Shown here: in pieces, positions 1-8,171 of the stretch
Layout: each line of letters begins with the position of its first letter
Numbering within the stretch: the stretch's first letter is position 1
From: Synechococcus sp. WH 8109
Lineage (GTDB): Bacteria > Cyanobacteriota > Cyanobacteriia > PCC-6307 > Cyanobiaceae
DNA length: 64,000 bases
Assembly (NCBI RefSeq): GCF_000161795.2
Contig: NZ_CP006882.1
Coordinates: 434,001-498,000 of the forward strand
Direction of reading: 5' to 3'
Notes under the pieces: generated by a model
What the model saw: only the letters and a program-made list of their open reading frames with translations
Told to the model about the DNA's origin: nothing
Database searches by the model: none
Program-made: the position numbers and the translations under genes

Positions 1-250
1 ATCAGTCCGAGTCGGTCCGGCTGCCGTGTGCGCCCAGGGCACTTGGCGGCGCGGAAGCGTTGGTTGGTGGCCTTTGCCCAAGCGCTCGTGGTGGTGGAGT
101 GTCCGCAACGAAGCGGGGCACTGATTTCGGCCCGCTTGGCGAACCGGATGTAGTGCCCCGTGTGGGTGGTTCCGGGGGATGCCCGCCGTTGGTCCTGTCG
201 GGGCAGCAATGCCCTGCTTCGGGATGGTGCGACTGCCTTGGTTCACGCTA
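1..250 (+). ncRNA. candidate structured RNA, family unknown
   Basis: No convincing protein gene lies here. The DNA can form a 9-bp perfect stem, CGGGGCACT at 114-122 with AGTGCCCCG at 152-160, and a stem GGGCA (201-205) / TGCCC (210-214) capped by the GNRA tetraloop GCAA. Dense paired segments with a GNRA loop upstream of prmC suggest a stable RNA. I looked for signatures of RNase P RNA, SRP RNA and tmRNA and found none. The stretch 225-245 recalls parts of 6S RNA only loosely. The + orientation is assumed, and the 5' end may lie outside the window. Confidence 0.28.
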
Positions 251-310
251 AGGATCTGCTCGCTTCCATTGGCGCGGGCCCTTTGAGGTCAGAGCAGTCA
301 CGCGGCAAGC

Positions 311-323
311 ATTAACGGTTAAT
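311..323. promoter_or_regulatory. perfect palindrome upstream of prmC
   Basis: ATTAACGGTTAAT is a perfect 6+1+6 inverted repeat, AT-rich within GC-rich surroundings, 128 bases before the prmC start. It could be an operator or part of a promoter. No matching regulator is evident. The rest of 251-450 shows no gene. Confidence 0.25.
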
Positions 324-450
324 GGAGGCCATTGGCTCGGTGCGACCTTTGATCAGCTGGTGCTTCGTTTGCAGGGTTCCCCTGCTGAGCTGACCCCCAG
401 CTTTTGGCCCTTGAGTGTCGGCGCGAACTGCTGTGTGATTCTGGATTGCA

Positions 451-1356
451 TTGGCGCAAGCCTCGGCCTTGAGAGACTGCACAACCGTTGTCGGCACTGA
501 TGTGTTGCAGTGGCGGCGCCAACAACTCGCCCGGGGTGGCACCTCGGCTGATCTGGATTGGTTGCTTGATCTGGCCGGTGGTCTTCGTTGGGCCAGCCTG
601 CAACGGCTGTTGCTGGACCCCACGCGCACCGTCGCCCTGGAGCAGTCCCTTGAGGTGCTCTCTGAGCTGTGGGAGCGTCACCTTCACGGGAATGTTCCCC
701 TCCAGCACCTGGTTGGGCTCTGTCCCTGGCGGGATGTGCTGCTTGAGTCGTCGCCTGCCGCATTGATTCCCCGTCAGGAAACGGAACTGCTGGTGGATCT
801 GGCCATGAGCCAGTTCAAAACCACCCCTCCCGCTCGTTGGGCTGACCTCGGCACTGGTTCAGGGGCCATCGCTGTGGCTCTGGCCCGTGCCTGGCCGACG
901 GCACCAGGGCATGGCGTCGACCTCAGTCCCGATGCCTTGCAGTTGGCAGAACACAATCTTCAGGGTTGCGCCCCGCATCACAACTGTTCGCTGCACCTCG
1001 GTTCGTGGTGGTCTCCCCTCAAGAGCTGGTGGGGAAGCCTGGATTTGGTGGTCAGCAATCCTCCATACATCCCCTGTGCTGTGGTTGACGGTCTTGAGGC
1101 TGTGGTTCGTGACCACGAACCTCACTTGGCGTTGCTTGGAGGAGCGGATGGCTTGGATGCGATCCGAACGGTGGTGGATGGAGCACCAACGGGGCTGTCG
1201 CCTGGGGGCTGGCTTCTGCTCGAACACCACTACGACCAGAGCGTTCAGGTGATCCAGCTGCTGCAGGATGCCGGCTTGGTGGAAGTCAGAGCGGCCGCTG
1301 ATCTTGAAGGGACCCTTCGCTTCGCGCTTGCTCGCAAACCTGCCGCATCAAGCTGA
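451..1356 (+). CDS. prmC: peptide chain release factor N5-glutamine methyltransferase
   Basis: SAM-dependent methyltransferase that modifies the glutamine of the GGQ motif in RF1/RF2 and so supports translation termination in the cytoplasm. The 301-residue product has the PrmC/HemK layout: an N-terminal helical domain, the SAM-binding segment DLGTGSGAIAVALA near residue 131, and the diagnostic active-site motif NPPY in VVSNPPYIP near residue 205. The start is uncertain. TTG at 451 is the longest, and in-frame TTG (469) and GTG (502) would also keep the domain. A stop at 436 limits any upstream extension. It is followed after 28 bases by tsaC, suggesting co-transcription of two translation-fidelity genes. 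Confidence 0.93.
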   Translation: MAQASALRDCTTVVGTDVLQWRRQQLARGGTSADLDWLLDLAGGLRWASLQRLLLDPTRTVALEQSLEVLSELWERHLHGNVPLQHLVGLCPWRDVLLESSPAALIPRQETELLVDLAMSQFKTTPPARWADLGTGSGAIAVALARAWPTAPGHGVDLSPDALQLAEHNLQGCAPHHNCSLHLGSWWSPLKSWWGSLDLVVSNPPYIPCAVVDGLEAVVRDHEPHLALLGGADGLDAIRTVVDGAPTGLSPGGWLLLEHHYDQSVQVIQLLQDAGLVEVRAAADLEGTLRFALARKPAASS

Positions 1357-1384
1357 TGCAACTCCTGCGATGAAGGAAGGATTC

Positions 1385-1984
1385 ATGCCTGCTCCGGTTC
1401 TGGCCGCCTCCGACCTGGCGCTGCGGCTTCGTGCCGGTGAAGCCGCCATTATTCCCACCGATACGCTGCCGGGACTGGCGGTCCGTCCCGATCAAGCCCA
1501 GACCCTCTGGCGCTTGAAACGTCGACCAGCCGATAAGCCCCTCATTCTGATGGGAGCATCAGTCAAAGATTTGCTCCACGACGTGGCAGTTCCGTGCCAT
1601 CGGGAGGTTGCAGCGTTGGCTGAGCGCTATTGGCCTGGAGCGCTCACCCTGGTGTTGCCTGCCCGTGATGGCGGTGCGGGCCGGTATCTCAACCCAGGTG
1701 GCACAACGCTGGGCTGCCGCATTCCGGCCTGGGAGCAGACCCGCGCGCTGCTTCAGATCAGCGGGCCGTTGGCCACTACCAGTGCCAATCGCTCCGGTGA
1801 ACCCGCCAGCATGACCGCAGCAGAGGCGGCTCTGGTTTTCCCTGATGTCGCGCAGCTAGGTCCGCAGCCCTGGCCTCAACCCTCGGGCCAGGCCAGCACG
1901 GTGTTGGTCTGGGTCGAGGAAGGACGCTGGCGCCTGGTGCGCCGGGGTGCTGTGATTCCAGCAGGGGTTGAGGTGCTCGAGTGA
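1385..1984 (+). CDS. tsaC: threonylcarbamoyl-AMP synthase (YrdC/Sua5 family)
   Basis: Makes L-threonylcarbamoyladenylate from threonine, bicarbonate and ATP, the first step of the tRNA t6A37 modification. The 199-residue protein is a single YrdC domain with typical segments: IIPTDTLPGLAV near residue 20, LKRRPADKPLILM near 40, ERYWPGALTLVLPA near 80, and the C-terminal LATTSANRSGEPA. The ATG at 1385 was chosen because AAGGAAGGA sits 4-5 bases upstream. An ATG at 1370 would add five residues and further in-frame sequence overlaps prmC. The stop overlaps the start of the next small gene by four bases. Confidence 0.92.
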   Translation: MPAPVLAASDLALRLRAGEAAIIPTDTLPGLAVRPDQAQTLWRLKRRPADKPLILMGASVKDLLHDVAVPCHREVAALAERYWPGALTLVLPARDGGAGRYLNPGGTTLGCRIPAWEQTRALLQISGPLATTSANRSGEPASMTAAEAALVFPDVAQLGPQPWPQPSGQASTVLVWVEEGRWRLVRRGAVIPAGVEVLE

Positions 1985-2154
1985 TCTCGCTTGTTGGGCT
2001 CTGCCTGCTGGTGATGGCCTTGCTTCATTGGGTGCTGGAACCCCTTGAAGCTGTCTTCACCTGGACGCTTCAACTGAATCTTCTGCCCTGGCTGTTGGGG
2101 TTGTTCTTTATCTGGCTGCTGGCGGGCGAATCAGACCGCACCACGTCGAACTGA
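1981..2154 (+). CDS. small membrane protein, 57 aa, coupled to tsaC
   Basis: A 58-codon frame (57 aa) beginning with GTG that overlaps the tsaC stop as GTGA, the classic arrangement for translational coupling. The product is strongly hydrophobic, with two predicted membrane segments (about residues 2-16 and 31-48, the second rich in Leu/Trp/Phe) separated by a short loop, and a polar tail ending ESDRTTSN. It is short enough to be missed by gene callers. I do not recognise a family. The overlap and continuous hydrophobic pattern support a real gene, and it would be an integral membrane protein. Confidence 0.68.
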   Translation: MISLVGLCLLVMALLHWVLEPLEAVFTWTLQLNLLPWLLGLFFIWLLAGESDRTTSN

Positions 2155-2163
2155 TCCAGATCA

Positions 2164-2235
2164 AGCCGGCTAACGGATTTGAACCGATGGCCTTCGCTTT
2201 ACAAAAGCGCTGCTCTACCGCTGAGCTAAGCCGGC
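2164..2235 (-). tRNA. tRNA-Thr(TGT)
   Basis: A complete 72-nt cloverleaf on the minus strand. The acceptor arm is GCCGGCT/AGCCGGC, the D-arm reads TAGCTCAGCGGTAGAGC, the anticodon is TGT in a loop closed by GCGCT/AGCG, and the T-arm contains GGTTCAAATCC. The CCA end is not encoded. It sits between the convergent prmC-tsaC and ctpA-min operons. Confidence 0.95.
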
Positions 2236-2294
2236 ATGAGTTGCATCGTACCGGCTGCCAGGCGATTCAAGACGGGGTCTTGATCGCTGATCGG

Positions 2295-2480
2295 TCAAAG
2301 CACCAGCTCGAGTCGATTTCGACATCCGCTTTTCCGGAGTGCCCTGCTGATGTGGCACTCAACGGTGCGATGACTGATCACCAACCGCTGGGCGATGGCT
2401 CGGTTGTTGAGCCCTTCAAGCAACAAAATCACCACCCGCTGTTCAGCGGGGGTGAGGAGGTTCGGGATTCGAGGTTTCAA
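2295..2480 (-). CDS. small LuxR/GerE-type helix-turn-helix protein
   Basis: The 61-residue product is almost only a LuxR C-terminal DNA-binding domain: [19 protein letters not shown], then [19 protein letters not shown], then [14 protein letters not shown], matching helices 1-4 of GerE. No receiver or ligand domain is present. The start is TTG at 2480, overlapping the minE stop by four bases (TTGA), so translation is probably coupled to minE. As the last gene of a ctpA-HD-minCDE operon it may regulate division or photosystem genes, but its targets are unknown. Confidence 0.85.
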   Translation of the reverse strand: MKPRIPNLLTPAEQRVVILLLEGLNNRAIAQRLVISHRTVECHISRALRKSGCRNRLELVL

Positions 2481-2785
2481 GCTTGAGCAGGTTGCTGCTC
2501 AGAGGGTTCTACCTTCGCGGGTTGGGCGATCGGGCGACGGATCGGCAGGTTGGCCACCAGGGCGGTGACGCGATCTTCCGTCTCGAGGCTCACATCACCT
2601 TCTGCTAGGTCGATCTCCACGTATCGGGCCACCACTTCGAGGATCTCGCGGCGCATTTGTTCGAGCAGCTCAGGATTGAGGTCGCTGCGATCGTGGGCCA
2701 GCACCAACTGGAGCCGCTCTTTGGCTGTTTCTGCACTGGCGGGCTGACGGCGCAGGAGTTTGTCGATGAATTCCTTGAGTGTCAT
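2477..2785 (-). CDS. minE: cell division topological specificity factor MinE
   Basis: 102-residue MinE, which stimulates the MinD ATPase at the membrane and sets up the oscillation that keeps MinC away from mid-cell. The N-terminus [19 protein letters not shown] is the membrane/MinD-binding part. [16 protein letters not shown] is the conserved MinD-interaction helix/strand, and the rest is the dimeric topological specificity domain ending near residue 85. It is followed by a polar tail rich in Gln and Ala. The gene is four bases downstream of minD. Confidence 0.95.
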   Translation of the reverse strand: MTLKEFIDKLLRRQPASAETAKERLQLVLAHDRSDLNPELLEQMRREILEVVARYVEIDLAEGDVSLETEDRVTALVANLPIRRPIAQPAKVEPSEQQPAQA

Positions 2786-2789
2786 CGCC

Positions 2790-3602
2790 TCAGAAAATCC
2801 GGGTTTGCATCAGCTTGCGCATCCTGGCGCGGAGGCCGCGGCGGGCCTGGGAGGGGTCCATCAGAGGAATGTCTTCACCCTGAAGCCGTTGAGCGATGTT
2901 GCCGTAGGCCTGGGCCGCTGGGGACGACGAATCACTCAGGGTCAAGGGTTCACCGCGGTTGGTGCTCACGATCACCTGTTCGTCTTCAAAAACAAGACCC
3001 AGAAGAGGTAACGCCAGGATGTCGGTGACGTCATCCACCGAAAGCATTTCCTGGTTCGACATCATCTTCGGCCGCACCCTGTTGAGCACGAGCTGCACCG
3101 GCTGCACGCCCTGGGTGTTCAGAAGCCCGATCACTCGATCAGCGTCCCGCACAGCGGCCACTTCCGGGGTGGTGATCACCACAGCTTCTCGAGCTGCGGC
3201 CGCGGCATTTTTGAATCCGTCTTCGATGCCTGCCGGGCAGTCGATCAACACGTAATCGAACTGGCGTTCCAACAGAGCAACGATGGCCTGCATGTCCTTG
3301 GGCTTGAGCCACTCGAGCATCCGTGGGTTGCCCGCAGGGAGCAGGGCCAGATTGGGCTCCTGCTTGTGCTTCACCAGGGCTTGCTCCAGCCGGCAGGTCT
3401 CGGCTAGCACCTCCTGAGCGGTGTAGACGATGCGATTTTCCAGGCCCAAGAGCAGATCAAGGTTCCTCAGGCCGAAGTCCGCGTCCAGAACCACGGTCTT
3501 GGCACCTTGGCGGGCAAGGGCGATCCCAAGGTTCGCCGTGGTCGTTGTTTTTCCGACACCGCCCTTGCCAGAACAGATGAGGATGGTTCGGGTCGTCGAC
3601 AC
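2790..3602 (-). CDS. minD: septum site-determining ATPase MinD
   Basis: 270-residue ParA/MinD-type ATPase that recruits MinC to the membrane. It shows the deviant Walker A motif [17 protein letters not shown] (residues 10-26), switch I around [14 protein letters not shown], and Walker [11 protein letters not shown]. The extreme C-terminus ([15 protein letters not shown]) is the amphipathic membrane-targeting helix. The length is normal for the family. It lies between minC and minE. Confidence 0.97.
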   Translation of the reverse strand: MSTTRTILICSGKGGVGKTTTTANLGIALARQGAKTVVLDADFGLRNLDLLLGLENRIVYTAQEVLAETCRLEQALVKHKQEPNLALLPAGNPRMLEWLKPKDMQAIVALLERQFDYVLIDCPAGIEDGFKNAAAAAREAVVITTPEVAAVRDADRVIGLLNTQGVQPVQLVLNRVRPKMMSNQEMLSVDDVTDILALPLLGLVFEDEQVIVSTNRGEPLTLSDSSSPAAQAYGNIAQRLQGEDIPLMDPSQARRGLRARMRKLMQTRIF

Positions 3603-3665
3603 CAGGGTTCTGCTTTGTGCGGCCAGAATAATCTGGCTTTTGGGCCTGACAACGTGACAACGACG

Positions 3666-4304
3666 TCAGCGTTTTTGAAAGCTCTGGATGACGGCGGGTT
3701 CAATGGCGATTACGCCATCCTTTAGCTCGGCCTGTTCGGCCAAACCCGCCTGGGGCAGATCCTCGGGGCCTCGTGCGACAACATCAGCAATTCTCAGTTG
3801 CAGTGGCCGTAGCTGCAGGGCAACGATTTTCGCGGTTGTTGACCCCTCACATCCGGCATGGGCCACGCCCCGCAGGCGACCCCATACCAAAACATCAGCG
3901 GTTGAACTGATCCGCGCTCCGGGATTCACATCGCCATAGAGAAGGATGGTGCGCTCGCTTTGGAGATGGTCGCCGGAGCGCAGGGTGCCGTGGTGAAACA
4001 ACAGCTCGGAAGGGGCCGTCGTCACAGGATTGGGTTGGAGTTCACGGCTGGAAGGCGTGTTGGACCGGCGTGCGTCCAGTCCCAAGGCTGAAGCACTCAC
4101 AACGGTCTCGGCTGCCCGGCCGGTGATGCGTCCGAGTTGATGGCCTGCCTCGCTCACGGCGGCGCACAAATCAGCGAGGTCGCTGCAGTTCAGGACCCAG
4201 TCCCCGCAATCGAGATCAATAATCGGTTCGGAACACCTGCTCAGCAGATCAGGCAAACGATCCCTCCAGTGATCAAGGCGCTGGTCGGGAAGCCTCAAGG
4301 TCAT
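3666..4304 (-). CDS. minC: septum site-determining protein MinC
   Basis: Inhibitor of FtsZ ring assembly carried to the membrane by MinD. The C-terminal half (about residues 105-212) has the MinC beta-helix signature, with TILLYGDVNPGARISSTADV, then VWGRLRGVAHAGCEG and the final KDGVIAIEPAVIQSF. The N-terminal half is divergent. The ATG at 4304 (MTLRLPDQ) was chosen because it starts 7 bases after the upstream HD-domain gene ends. A longer frame to 4364 would overlap that gene by 53 bases. The minD gene lies 63 bases downstream. Confidence 0.92.
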   Translation of the reverse strand: MTLRLPDQRLDHWRDRLPDLLSRCSEPIIDLDCGDWVLNCSDLADLCAAVSEAGHQLGRITGRAAETVVSASALGLDARRSNTPSSRELQPNPVTTAPSELLFHHGTLRSGDHLQSERTILLYGDVNPGARISSTADVLVWGRLRGVAHAGCEGSTTAKIVALQLRPLQLRIADVVARGPEDLPQAGLAEQAELKDGVIAIEPAVIQSFQKR

Positions 4305-4311
4305 GGCTGCT

Positions 4312-5577
4312 TCACGCTGCTTCTGCTCGGGGCCATTCAACGTCCATCGCCTGCCTGAGCTCATTGCTGATGTCGCGTGGGTGAATCAACCAGGAGGTTG
4401 CCGCCGGGGTCGCCAGACTTTCGACCAGGCGGGAGGCTTTCTCCAGGGCTTGGAGCTGCTGCCCGTCCCAGAGGCGCAAACCGCCTCGATAGGGGTGGTA
4501 CCCGCGCAGCTGTTGATGACGCAATCCGCAGCAGAGTTCAGGGTCGTGGCCATGACGATCGGCCATGCGCCTGGCTGTTGCGAGCAATTGCAGTTGATCC
4601 GCCGGGGGAAGATGTTCAACGGCCGTTGCTTTGAGCAGGCGTCGATTCAGAAAACGCCCACTCAGTTCAGCCAGGGTTGCTGGCGCTTCGGCTTGCCATC
4701 GCTGGAGGTGGTAGCCGGTGCGTTGGTCATCGTTGGCGAGGAAGTCCTCCAAGCGGATCTGGTCTGGTTGCCAGAGCCAGTTGGCCATCACCTCATCAGC
4801 CCACACCTGCTCAGGACCCAGTTGTCGTGCTGTCAGGATCAGTTTTTCCAGCAGCCAGTTGCACACCACATTCAACCGGTGGTTGTAGACACTTCTGTAC
4901 ATGAGGTTCCTCACCACTAGGTAGTGCTCCACAGCCATCAGACCCTTGGGATGAATGGCCATGTCCCCGTCAGGGGCCAGGGTCAGTGCTCCCAGGATGC
5001 GGTCGAGATCCAGTTGCCCGTAGCGCGTTCCGGTGCTGTAGCTGTCGCGCAGGAGGTAATCCAGTCGGTCGCAATCCAGCTGACTGCTGACCAGGTGTTT
5101 GATCAGGGGGTGAGGGCTGTGTCCATGCTCCAGCAGGTTCGCCACCGCCTCAGCCGTGCCGGATGCATGGCTCTCCAGGTAGTCATGGATCTCTGGGTGA
5201 TGCCGGATCACCCGCGCTGACCACGCTTCATGGCGCAGGCCAAACATCTCTTCACCGGTGTGGCTGAGGGGGCCATGGCCGATGTCATGAAGCAAAGCAG
5301 CCCCATAGAGCAGCCCCCGGTAAGTCTCCAACTCGGGTGCCAACGGCAGCATCCGCTCAAACGCACGGCGCGCCAGATGAAAGACCCCCAGCGAGTGGGT
5401 GAATCGGCTGGATTCAGCGCTGTGAAAGGTGAGGTAGGCCGGACCCAGCTGGCGGATGCGCCGCAGGCGCTGGAACGGCGCCGTGTCCACCAGGTCCATC
5501 ACCATCCCCTCCGCTGGGGCTTGGCGGTCAAGTCCAATGCCGCGATGCAGAGGGTCGTGATAAGTCCGCTGGCTCAT
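4312..5577 (-). CDS. HD-domain phosphohydrolase (SAMHD1/dNTPase-like)
   Basis: 421-residue metal-dependent phosphohydrolase. The HD signature is complete: RFTHSLGVFHLARR near residue 58, LLHDIGHGPLSHTGEE near 93, and the downstream aspartate in SQLDCDRLDYLLRD near 167. The order and spacing match HD proteins that include dNTP triphosphohydrolases, so a nucleotide phosphohydrolase role is likely, but the substrate is not visible in the sequence. The ATG overlaps the ctpA stop by four bases (ATGA), placing it in the ctpA-min operon. Confidence 0.88.
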   Translation of the reverse strand: MSQRTYHDPLHRGIGLDRQAPAEGMVMDLVDTAPFQRLRRIRQLGPAYLTFHSAESSRFTHSLGVFHLARRAFERMLPLAPELETYRGLLYGAALLHDIGHGPLSHTGEEMFGLRHEAWSARVIRHHPEIHDYLESHASGTAEAVANLLEHGHSPHPLIKHLVSSQLDCDRLDYLLRDSYSTGTRYGQLDLDRILGALTLAPDGDMAIHPKGLMAVEHYLVVRNLMYRSVYNHRLNVVCNWLLEKLILTARQLGPEQVWADEVMANWLWQPDQIRLEDFLANDDQRTGYHLQRWQAEAPATLAELSGRFLNRRLLKATAVEHLPPADQLQLLATARRMADRHGHDPELCCGLRHQQLRGYHPYRGGLRLWDGQQLQALEKASRLVESLATPAATSWLIHPRDISNELRQAMDVEWPRAEAA

Positions 5578-6851
5578 GCCTCGGTCTCGTCAACGGGTTG
5601 TTCCAGCAGGGCCTCCATCCATTGCTCTGCTTCCGAGAGCCAGCGATCACCTTCACCGCCGGGGTTCAGGGGTTCCGGATCTGACAACCCACGATCTGGA
5701 GCGATGCCTTCCCCTTGGATGTCCCGTCCACTCGGTGTCACGTAGCCAGCAACGGTCACGGCGAGGCCGCTGCCATCACTGAGGTTGGTCAGCGTTTGAA
5801 TCAGCCCTTTGCCGAAGGTCTGTCCTCCGAGAAGGGTGGCGCGTTCGTTGTCCTGGAGGGCTCCAGCCAGGATTTCACTCGCACTGGCTGTTCCTCCATT
5901 CACGAGCGTGACCATCGGTCCGTCGTACACCGTCTGGAGACTGGCCTGGATCGTGTCATTGATGCCATCGCGGTTGCGGGTTTCAACGATGGCGCCACCG
6001 GAAAGGAAGTCGTCGGCGACCGCCAATCCAGCGCTCACCAATCCGCCTGAGTTGTTGCGGAGGTCGAGCACTAATCCTTCTATCTCCTTGTTCTGTAACT
6101 CTGTGAGGGCTTCTTTCACTTGTTCGGGGACTCCTTCGCTGAACTGGGTAATCCGCAGATAGCCAAGGGTGTGACTGCTGCTGCGCAAGCGCCTTGTGCG
6201 CACCGGCCTGAGGTCCACGCTGCGGCGTTCCAGGGTCAGCTCGTTTGATTCCCCGCTGCCGTTGTCCAGCGTCAGCACTACTTGCGAACCCACGTCTCCG
6301 CGCAGCGCTGCCACTGTTCCTTCCAGACCCAGATCCACCACGTCCCGGCCATCAACAGACAGCAACTGCGTTCCACTGGTGATCTCCGCCTCGCCGGCGG
6401 GTGAGCCCTCCAGGGCAGAAATCACCACAACACCATTGCTGCTTTCATCCGGACCGAGTTGCAAGCCCACACCGCTGAGGCTGCCGTTGGTGCTGTTCTT
6501 CAGCGCCGTGTAGTCCTCTGGACGAAGCAGCCGCGTGTAGGGGTCGCCCAGCTGGGCCAGCATCGATTCGATGGCTGCGTAGGCATCGTTGCTGCTCTCG
6601 ATGCTGCGTTCCATGGCCTTCTGCCGTTGACGCTTCCAACGCACCGCATCAAGTTGCTCTGGGTTCCAAAAGCCCTGGTTCACAAGCCGCCAGCTGTCCA
6701 CCACGAGCTGTTGTGTGTCGCTAAGTGCAACGGCTGTGCAGGCGCTGCCCAGCACCAAAAAGCAGCAAAGAGACGCTGTGATCAGTTGGCTCAGCGCTCG
6801 AAAACCTCTGCGCCGCAGCCAGTCTGAAAGATCGTTAACAGTTGGATACAT
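5574..6851 (-). CDS. ctpA: carboxyl-terminal processing protease (S41)
   Basis: 425-residue S41 protease of the CtpA type. In cyanobacteria this family removes the C-terminal extension of the D1 precursor in the thylakoid lumen. The N-terminus has a hydrophobic signal segment (about residues 20-43, ending VALS). A PDZ domain spans about residues 115-200. The catalytic core has the serine in GGTASASEILAGAL and the lysine in TFGKGLIQ, giving the Ser-Lys dyad. The target psbA gene lies elsewhere in this window. Three CtpA-like paralogues are usual in cyanobacteria, so the exact substrate is inferred. Confidence 0.9.
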   Translation of the reverse strand: MYPTVNDLSDWLRRRGFRALSQLITASLCCFLVLGSACTAVALSDTQQLVVDSWRLVNQGFWNPEQLDAVRWKRQRQKAMERSIESSNDAYAAIESMLAQLGDPYTRLLRPEDYTALKNSTNGSLSGVGLQLGPDESSNGVVVISALEGSPAGEAEITSGTQLLSVDGRDVVDLGLEGTVAALRGDVGSQVVLTLDNGSGESNELTLERRSVDLRPVRTRRLRSSSHTLGYLRITQFSEGVPEQVKEALTELQNKEIEGLVLDLRNNSGGLVSAGLAVADDFLSGGAIVETRNRDGINDTIQASLQTVYDGPMVTLVNGGTASASEILAGALQDNERATLLGGQTFGKGLIQTLTNLSDGSGLAVTVAGYVTPSGRDIQGEGIAPDRGLSDPEPLNPGGEGDRWLSEAEQWMEALLEQPVDETEA

Positions 6852-6918
6852 CGCGGTGGGTTCGCCTCAGTGGCAGAAGCGTGCTCAGTAGACTTTCGCA
6901 ACTCGAGCCCGCTTGTGC

Positions 6919-7575
6919 ATGGCGAACTCATCACCGGTTTACGACTGGTTCCAGGAACGTCTGGAAATCCAGGACATTGCTGACGACATTGGTTCCAAGT
7001 ACGTGCCTCCCCACGTCAACATCTTTTATTGCCTGGGGGGCATCACGTTGGTGTGCTTCCTGATCCAGTTCGCGACTGGGTTCGCGATGACCTTCTATTA
7101 CAAGCCCACCGTTGCTGAGGCTTACAAGTCGGTCGAATACCTGATGACCGACGTCAGCTTTGGTTGGCTGATCCGCTCTGTGCACCGCTGGAGCGCATCA
7201 ATGATGGTGTTGATGCTCATCCTTCACGTGTTCCGCGTGTACCTCACCGGTGGCTTCAAGCGTCCCCGTGAGCTCACCTGGGTCACCGGCGTGACCATGG
7301 CAGTGATCACCGTGTCCTTCGGTGTGACCGGTTACTCCTTGCCCTGGGACCAGGTTGGTTACTGGGCAGTGAAAATTGTTTCTGGAGTTCCTGCTGCCAT
7401 TCCTGTTGTTGGCGATTTCATGGTGGAACTACTTCGTGGTGGCGAAAGCGTTGGGCAGGCCACTCTCACGCGTTTCTACAGCCTTCACACCTTCGTGATG
7501 CCCTGGCTGCTGGCGGTGTTCATGCTCATGCACTTCCTGATGATCCGGAAGCAGGGCATTTCTGGTCCCTTGTGA
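6919..7575 (+). CDS. petB: cytochrome b6
   Basis: 218-residue core subunit of the cytochrome b6f complex in the thylakoid membrane, which carries electrons between plastoquinol and plastocyanin/cytochrome c6. Features seen: [18 protein letters not shown] at the N-terminus, CLGGITL with the cysteine that covalently binds heme c', the histidine pairs for two b hemes on helices B and D, and four membrane segments. The start is ATG at 6919; an upstream in-frame TTG at 6913 is not needed. petD follows 39 bases downstream. Confidence 0.98.
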   Translation: MANSSPVYDWFQERLEIQDIADDIGSKYVPPHVNIFYCLGGITLVCFLIQFATGFAMTFYYKPTVAEAYKSVEYLMTDVSFGWLIRSVHRWSASMMVLMLILHVFRVYLTGGFKRPRELTWVTGVTMAVITVSFGVTGYSLPWDQVGYWAVKIVSGVPAAIPVVGDFMVELLRGGESVGQATLTRFYSLHTFVMPWLLAVFMLMHFLMIRKQGISGPL

Positions 7576-7614
7576 TCTGCGTTCCTACTGTTCCCTCAAC
7601 ACCTGGACTAAACG

Positions 7615-8097
7615 ATGCACATTCTTAAGAAGCCTGATCTCTCCGATCCCAAGATGCGGGCCAAGCTCGCCAAAGGCATGGGCCACAACTATTACGGCGA
7701 GCCTGCCTGGCCCAACGATCTCCTCTACATCTTTCCGGTGGTGATTCTCGGCACCATCGCTTGTGTGGTTGGTCTGGCCGTGCTGGATCCAGCGATGCTC
7801 GCCGACAAGGCTGATCCCTTCGCCACCCCTCTGGAAATTCTTCCTGAGTGGTACCTCTATCCCGTGTTCCAGATTCTGCGGGTTGTTCCCAACAAGCTTC
7901 TGGGTATTGCTCTGCAAACCCTGGTTCCCCTGGGTCTGATGCTTGTTCCTTTCATCGAAAGCTTCAACAAATTTCAGAATCCTTTCCGCCGTCCGGTGGC
8001 TATGACTGTCTTCCTGACAGGAACCCTTGTCACCATCTACCTCGGTATTGGTGCAGCACTCCCGATCGATAAGTCCCTCACTCTGGGACTGTTCTAA
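7615..8097 (+). CDS. petD: cytochrome b6f complex subunit IV
   Basis: 160-residue partner of cytochrome b6 that completes the quinol-oxidising site. The sequence begins [32 protein letters not shown] and contains the conserved Qo-site segment [13 protein letters not shown], which includes the PEWY motif, then three membrane helices. It is co-transcribed with petB and closed by a clear terminator. Confidence 0.98.
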
Positions 8098-8123
8098 TCA
8101 ATTGTTTTAGCTCAGCTCATGGA

Positions 8124-8151
8124 CCCCGGCTCGTCGAGTCGGGGTTTTTTT
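8124..8151 (+). terminator. rho-independent terminator of petB-petD
   Basis: A 9-bp stem, CCCCGGCTC / GAGTCGGGG with one G-T pair and loop GTC, followed directly by seven T residues, 27 bases after the petD stop. Confidence 0.9.
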
Positions 8152-8171
8152 GTGATGGCTTCGGGGGTTCG

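Noticed and set aside
1-250. 63-codon ORF at 60-251
   Set aside because: Gly/Cys-rich composition unlike real proteins; the region is better read as structured RNA or non-coding.
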